A stretch of DNA of 64,000 nucleotides from Psococerastis gibbosa (Eukaryota; Arthropoda; Insecta; Psocodea; Psocidae), in NCBI GenBank assembly GCA_963971405.1, contig OZ020485.1:29717921-29781920 (forward strand), read 5' to 3'. The position numbers were made by a program, and so were the translations under genes. Under the pieces are notes generated by a model that saw only the letters and a program-made list of their open reading frames with translations, was not told where the DNA came from and did not search any database. This document shows positions 59,215 to 64,000 of this stretch, piece by piece. Each line of letters begins with the position of its first letter. The stretch's first letter is position 1.

Positions 59215-59751
59215 GTATATTAGTTGAAGATTGCCCTAATGTAAATTTTACAAGAATTTTACTTCTCTTCACTTTTTTCCTTGTCCCTGTTAGGGGCAAT
59301 ACATATATTGACAATTTTTCAAATAGTATAATAATATATCACAATCGATTATCATTCGATAATCATATGTGCAGTGGCGCTTGAAAGTTTTTTCAGCTGT
59401 CTTGCCTTACAATATGCTCTTCTCTATTATTCTATCTATTCTATATATTAATATTATTCAAATAATATGCAGACACCATTTCCTTACACAGGTACGATTA
59501 ATCCTTAAACTGTGAAAGGGACCCCAAACTACTTGATAGTCGGGAAACTAAGCGTGGGCGTGCCTCCACCGTCGTTGGTAAAGCTGTGGAAACTGGAATC
59601 CCTTTTTCATGCATGGCAAGCTTCCTTTGGACTATATATATACTTCCTATTGACCGTTCTTTAACTACGATGGAATGCGAGTCTCTTTATTAAAATTCAA
59701 GTGCCAAGTGTTAGTGCATACTTTAATTTTACTAACATATTCAATTTGCAG

Positions 59752-60028
59752 AGCTATGAGGAATCGCGGTGTCGAAATTTACATTGACCAACAAGATGGC
59801 CAGCCTAGCTGCCTCCTGGACATGCTCTCCTTGGTGAAGGATGCCGGGGTCACCGATGGTGAGCAGCAGCGCCATCTGGTGCAGCTGCACAAGTCACAAC
59901 AACACCGCACTGACGTCCATTTGAGCCATCTCTCGGCTGTGGCGTTTTGGTTCGCGGCATATCTGCGACAAGGATTCCCGGAAGACACCGCCATGGCTAA
60001 AGCTTTTAATCTAGTCTACAAGATTTCG
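59752..60028 (+). CDS. MDN1: Midasin, exon d (AAA6 end, arginine-finger region)
   Basis: Acceptor CAATTTGCAG, donor TTCG/GTAAAG. Begins with the codon split after ISR and reads AMRNRGVEIYI, the hallmark arginine-rich segment following sensor 1 in midasin. Then comes a helical region (LLDMLSLVKDAGVTDGEQQ, LSAVAFWFAAYLRQGF, AFNLVYKIS) corresponding to the small lid part of the module. Ends in phase 0. Confidence 0.95.
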
Positions 60029-60194
60029 GTAAAGAACGATTATATGATAATATATATTTTATGATTTCGTGGCGTCATCACATTTTAGACTTATAACTCC
60101 AGATAGGATTTTTCATGTTCATAGTCACAATTTTAGTATTTCTAAATATGTACTATCATTATTGGGCCTAGATTAACCTGTGATTAAATTTAAA

Positions 60195-60300
60195 AAAAAA
60201 AAAAAAAACGCCGTGGCGCGACGGCCCAATAAGGGTGTAGGCCTGAGCACAGGTCTCATGACCACTGCGCTATTAGGATGTTGTGGTCAGAAACCTGTGA
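60195..60300 (-). mobile_element. tRNA-like SINE head in midasin intron
   Basis: On the minus strand TAATAGCGCAGTGGTCATGAG is a good A-box region; the B box is poor. The CCGTCGCGCCACGGCGTTTTT end recalls 10660-10680. Followed on the plus side by an A-run at 60191-60207. Confidence 0.45.
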
Positions 60301-60586
60301 TTGCATTTATTTTATTTCATTTTATTTGGATGAGATCATAGAGGATGCCGGGCTAAAATTACAATCGGCTGACAGGAACCCGGGTCTCACGAAAAGCCAG
60401 TAAAAAAAATATTTTGGTTTTATTAGACTGTAGGCATGGTATCGATTTTGGCTTCTGAGCATGCCATGTTAGAGATTTCAGTTGAACATCTCGTTAAAGT
60501 TAATATTGATGCATCAAATGACCACGGCTGAGCCTACGTCTTATTCCATATTGCGATAGAAAAAATTATTTTCAAATTTTAATTAG

Positions 60587-60757
60587 GTGGCACCTACTCT
60601 AATGGAATTGGAGTGTGACACCCCCCTCGATCTGGATGATGCCCGCCCAAAACTTGTGAAAGCTCTGCACGATCCGCAAGAAACGAAAATTCGGCAATCC
60701 TGTGCAAATTTGGTTGCCCTACTGCAAACTTACTCAAATTTAAGCGATGATGAGAAG
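60587..60757 (+). CDS. MDN1: Midasin, exon e (start of linker)
   Basis: Acceptor TTTTAATTAG, donor GAAG/GTAAGT; 57 codons, phase 0 at both ends. Encodes VAPTLMELECDTPLDLDDAR and following helical sequence ending NLSDDEK. It is less conserved than the AAA parts; assigned by phase, spacing and position. Confidence 0.8.
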
Positions 60758-61766
60758 GTAAGTCGACATGCTTTGAGGAAAATTAATAAAAGAAGCTTTA
60801 AAATTACGAATGGTTGAAATGCTATGAGCAAAAGTAAAATTAATTAATTTTAAAACCTAAAATGTAGATTTTTAAATTTAGTACTGAGCATAATAAGTAG
60901 TCGAACCACTGTTTAATTTGCTTAAGTGTATAGAATAATTTCGCTCCAGCTCCCCTATAAATAACTAATAGCACGGAATCAATTTCCAAAGTAAATGGTA
61001 AATGTTGAAGAAGGATCATCGTAGCATACGTATATAAGGGATGAAATTGAGGTATTACCTATATAATATGCAAAAGCAAAGCCCTTGAGAGATGACAGTT
61101 ACAGCAGCGCTCTGTTTGCTGGAAAAAAAAAACAACTCAGAAGAAACTTTGACAAAGGGGAGATGAAATTCCCAACTAGTTAAGGTAATCGCCTTAGGCT
61201 CTCAAATTAAGAAACTGTTGCTAATTCAACTGAATTTGTTTTTCTTAAAAGTTAATTAAATTATAGCATTTTACTCATTTTAACATATTTTTGGGCGCAT
61301 TTTTATTTCAAACAATTGTGTTACAATATTTCTCACCGACTCTGTTTCTTATTTTTGTGTAACGCTGATGTTTAAATTCAGGGTGCGGAACTGTGTTTTC
61401 TGTATAACATTGAAAACAGTAGTCTAGATGGTTTAATTATTTCTTTATTTATCTTATTGGTTGGGTGGGATCAACATTTCAAAATACCGACTCAATTATT
61501 ACTTTGGATAGTCAAAAATACAATATATACGTAACTTAATTGGGAAAATTGTCTCGTAAAAAACTCTAAAATGCCATTACAATAATCTATTAATTCATTA
61601 TTTTTAGGAGCAAATAGGGCACTCCCACTAATTTCTTCTAAGGCGTGGAATATTTTGTATCTAGCTCCAAAATATATATTTCCTCTGAAATTCGACTTAG
61701 TAAAAAAAAAAAATGGGTAGTGGGATGTCTGATTTCCCTGTTCTGATAACTCAATCTATTTTTAAG
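60758..61766 (+). other. Midasin intron
   Basis: GTAAGT to ATTTTTAAG. AT-rich; no element recognised. Confidence 0.6.
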
Positions 61767-62112
61767 GTGGGCCATGAAATCGCCACCGAAGAAACACTGG
61801 CATACCTCATCCTCAACATTTTCCTGACCATCACTCCTCAAGCGAAGGAACCCACTCTTTCTTACCTGGTGAAATTCTTAAGACAGAATGCCAAGTTACA
61901 GCGAGTCGCCGAGAGGTGCACAGTGGCGTGTCCAAATCAGGGGCACCTGCCGTGGGATTCTCGGTGGTTCAAGAGCAACGGGGTTGTAATTAGTAATCAG
62001 AATTGTGCCATCGGGGCTATGAAGTATCTCCACTCTATGGCCATGCTCTCTGTTCGTGCATCCTCGGAGAAAGATATTTCTGTTAACATGTATTTCAATA
62101 TGGTTAAGAAAG
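61767..62112 (+). CDS. MDN1: Midasin, exon f (linker)
   Basis: Acceptor ATTTTTAAG, donor AAAG/GTGAGT; 115 codons plus one base. Starts VGHEIATEETLAYLILNIFL, continues AKEPTLSYLVKFLRQNAKLQ, and has a WDSRWFKSNG segment before a helical end. No catalytic motif; this is the non-ATPase linker that follows the ring. Open throughout and in phase with both neighbours. Confidence 0.85.
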
Positions 62113-62189
62113 GTGAGTTAATTGTTGTAATTCTTCTAAGCTACTGCCGTCAAGTCAAGTCTTATGGATCAGAAAAAGGGAATCAAGAG

Positions 62190-62370
62190 AAAAACTTGCC
62201 AGGGCGGGACTCATGCAGATGATTGCCGGGGCATCGTTTAATAACTGAACTATCTTTTCATCGAGAAAACATTGGAGAATCCTTTTGCCTCTAAACTACC
62301 TGTCATCGTGGGCTCGAGACCCGCTTTGTCGGTTTTTTTCTGGATTCCCGATTTTCGGATATAATAGCCA
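62190..62370 (-). mobile_element. tRNA-like SINE, family 2, in midasin intron
   Basis: On the minus strand GATAGTTCAGTTATTAAACG is A-box-like, GATGCCCCGGCAATC matches the heads at 20.5 and 22.2 kb, and GCATGAGTCCCGCC replaces the B box. The plus-strand right end (CCCGATTTTCGGATATAAT) matches the 31.5-kb repeat. Confidence 0.55.
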
Positions 62371-62500
62371 GAAGAAGTTGCTTCTACAACCAAATTCAAT
62401 TTAATTAACGTTTGAAAAGCTCTTGTACTACCCCATTCTTACTGCAAATATTATGCATTTAACGTAGGAATTAATGTTCAGAAATATTTACCTTTTTTAG

Positions 62501-62828
62501 GGGAAATCAGCGACTTGTTCCCGGATAACTTGATATTCAGCAACTTTCAACCATTCTTGGACAGCCTTGACGTTTTCCTGCTGACCGTACTTCTTTGCGA
62601 AAGCGCTTCCTGGCCAGACAAAGCTTTGGGGTGGTTCTTAGAGGCTGCCAACTGGGCCGTTCGCTTTCGTGCTTTGGGATCATTGCCGCTTTTGGAGCGG
62701 GGAAAACGGACAACCGTAGTTCCGGACACCGTCACCAAAGTCTCACTCCATTTGGCCTGGCTAAGGAAGAGGCTGTTGTCACCTCTTTTGGAGATGTTTT
62801 TTCCAGTCTCAAAGATATCGCCCTCCGT
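62501..62828 (+). CDS. MDN1: Midasin, exon g (linker)
   Basis: Acceptor CCTTTTTTAG, donor CCGT/GTAAGT. The first two bases complete a glycine codon with the previous exon; then EISDLFPDNLIFSNFQPFLD, SLDVFLLTVLLCESASWPDK, a tryptophan-rich helix and SLHLAWLRKRLLSPLLEMFF. Ends two bases into a valine codon. Without splicing the frame meets TAA directly after the donor, so the splice is required. Confidence 0.87.
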
Positions 62829-63135
62829 GTAAGTCGCATATTATCTGATCGGTACTGTATATAACAAAGCATTGCCAATAGCGATATTTAGCAAATGGTC
62901 TAAATTACTACCCAAAGCAAGTATACGCGATTTAGTTGTAACAAAATTGAAAACGTAAGTAAGTGAGCAAACGCAGTTAGAGCTCTGGAGTTCCCACTAG
63001 TGGTGGCATTCAGATAAGTGGACTATTGAAGTATCAATCCCCCCACTTTGTTTGTTATGTTCAAGGGACAGATTTACAAGTATTCTCGTGAGTCGTACTG
63101 ACACAACGAAAAATCATTCTCTGGTCTTTTTGCAG

Positions 63136-63352
63136 GAAAGTGGCTATGGATAAATTTTTAGAGTTGGAAATGGAAATTTACCCGAACGTTAAAGAGCAGA
63201 CTGTATTGGTGAAGAAAGCGAATGGTCTTCGGAGATTTCTGCAAACAGCGTCTCCTACTTCTTCCGTTACAATGCTTAAATTAAATACCACGACGGCGTC
63301 TCCTATTCTGCGCTACTTGTCCAATATACTATCGTTTCGTATTCAAAATGAG
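63136..63352 (+). CDS. MDN1: Midasin, exon h (linker)
   Basis: Acceptor TCTTTTTGCAG, donor TGAG/GTAACT; completes the split valine codon, then KVAMDKFLELEMEIYPNVK and 72 codons in all, with a serine/threonine-rich stretch and ILRYLSNILSFRIQNE. Phase 0 at its end. Position and splicing fit the series. Confidence 0.85.
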
Positions 63353-63504
63353 GTAACTGCAAAATTTCTGTTTAACATTATTCCTTGCATCTAGTTGTTT
63401 TAAAAAACCTGTGTTGTCATTATCATACTTCTGTACAGCCTCTTCAATAGCTAGTGAATCAGGGACGGACTTACCGATAGTTGAGTTTTCACGCCGTATT
63501 CATT

Positions 63505-63700
63505 CCAACTCTCTATGATGAAACTAACCATCGCCATCGGTCAAAATTTTCGATTTCGGGATTTCAGTAGATTTACGTTTTCAGGTTCCAGGAACCAAAA
63601 AAATTATTTTTATGAAATGACTGTCGGTCTGTCTGTCGGTTCGTTGATTTGTGGACAAACAACTCGGTGAATTTTGATGAAATTGGCATGTAGGATCACA
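63505..63700 (+). repeat. Dispersed repeat of the 3816 family, in midasin intron
   Basis: Contains CAAAATTTTCGATTTCGGGA, TTCAGTAGATTTACG, CAGGTTCCAGGAACCAAAA, TGTCGGTCTGTCTGTCGGTT and TTTTGATGAAATTGGCATGTA, in the order of the 3986-4220 copy. The sequence after it (63700-63845) weakly resembles a LINE C-terminal fragment and is left unassigned. Confidence 0.7.
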
Positions 63701-63860
63701 AAAATCATACAACCCTACAAAAACTCCAAAAAGGACTAACTATTTGAAAGCTTGTACGGGTTCACACGTACCGGTTCTTTTGGTATGCCATTATACCAAC
63801 TGTCAAGAATAAAAATTGTATTTATACAAAACAGACAATTAATAATACCCTTTCCCGCAG

Positions 63861-64000
63861 GTAACCATTAATCCAAGTGACAATTATTCACAAGCTGAGT
63901 GGAATCGCATTCTCCCCCGCCTCAACGTGTCATTAGCTCCGATGCTAGAGCTAGACTTTCAACGAGACATTCTTCAACTTAAAGTAAACCTGTTGAGAGT
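63861..64000 (+). CDS. MDN1: Midasin, exon i (linker), cut by window edge
   Basis: Acceptor CTTTCCCGCAG; reads VTINPSDNYSQAEWNRILPR, then PMLELDFQRDILQLKVNLLR up to the right edge. It is open and in phase with the preceding exon. No donor is seen before the window ends. Confidence 0.8.

Noticed and set aside
63700..63845. Possible LINE C-terminal fragment in the last midasin intron
   Set aside because: LQKLQKGLT-like start is suggestive, but a stop follows at once and similarity to the 7.3-kb LINE is too weak to call.
1..64000. A dedicated defence or biosynthetic gene system
   Set aside because: No cluster of related protein-coding genes exists; the window holds one large host gene fragment, one isolated exon and mobile DNA.

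Overview
This window looks like nuclear DNA from an invertebrate animal, most likely an arthropod. It is AT-rich and dense in simple repeats, with spliced coding exons, a 5S rRNA-like sequence, tRNA-derived SINEs, several LINE families and many short palindromic DNA transposons. Nothing prokaryotic is present: no operons and no CRISPR arrays. The species cannot be named from this sequence alone.

Layout. 0.36-3.8 kb holds a LINE with an uninterrupted 1018-residue endonuclease plus reverse transcriptase reading frame (minus strand). 5.78-5.97 kb holds one GC-rich minus-strand exon that looks like the glycosylated N-terminus and first membrane helix of a receptor. From 6 to 47 kb I find no host gene I can defend. 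The stretch is filled with LINE fragments, three copies of a tRNA-Glu-like SINE, other tRNA-like heads, a 5S-like copy (14.8 kb), tandem repeats, dispersed non-coding repeats and palindromic elements with TAA/TTA flanks (13.5, 24.8, 42.7, 45.0 and 45.3 kb). A 5'-truncated LINE with an open reverse transcriptase-RNase H frame lies at 39.3-40.9 kb, flanked by a recognisable target-site duplication.

47.65 kb to the right edge contains nine plus-strand exons of midasin (MDN1/Rea1), the giant dynein-like AAA ATPase of 60S ribosome maturation. They cover part of the sixth AAA module and the start of the linker. All splice phases agree across the nine exons (about 684 residues), and the gene runs off the window. 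Its 9.1-kb first visible intron holds a decayed LINE joined to a SINE, a nested pair of DNA transposons, a palindrome and a 4 x 70-bp tandem array. Smaller introns hold another palindrome and tRNA-like repeats.

The most notable signal is the palindrome family. Members share ends, a three-base target and a central GACGTGGTAGCAGACAT motif, yet the sequence between end and motif differs between members while still pairing within each member. Two loci carry a composite version.
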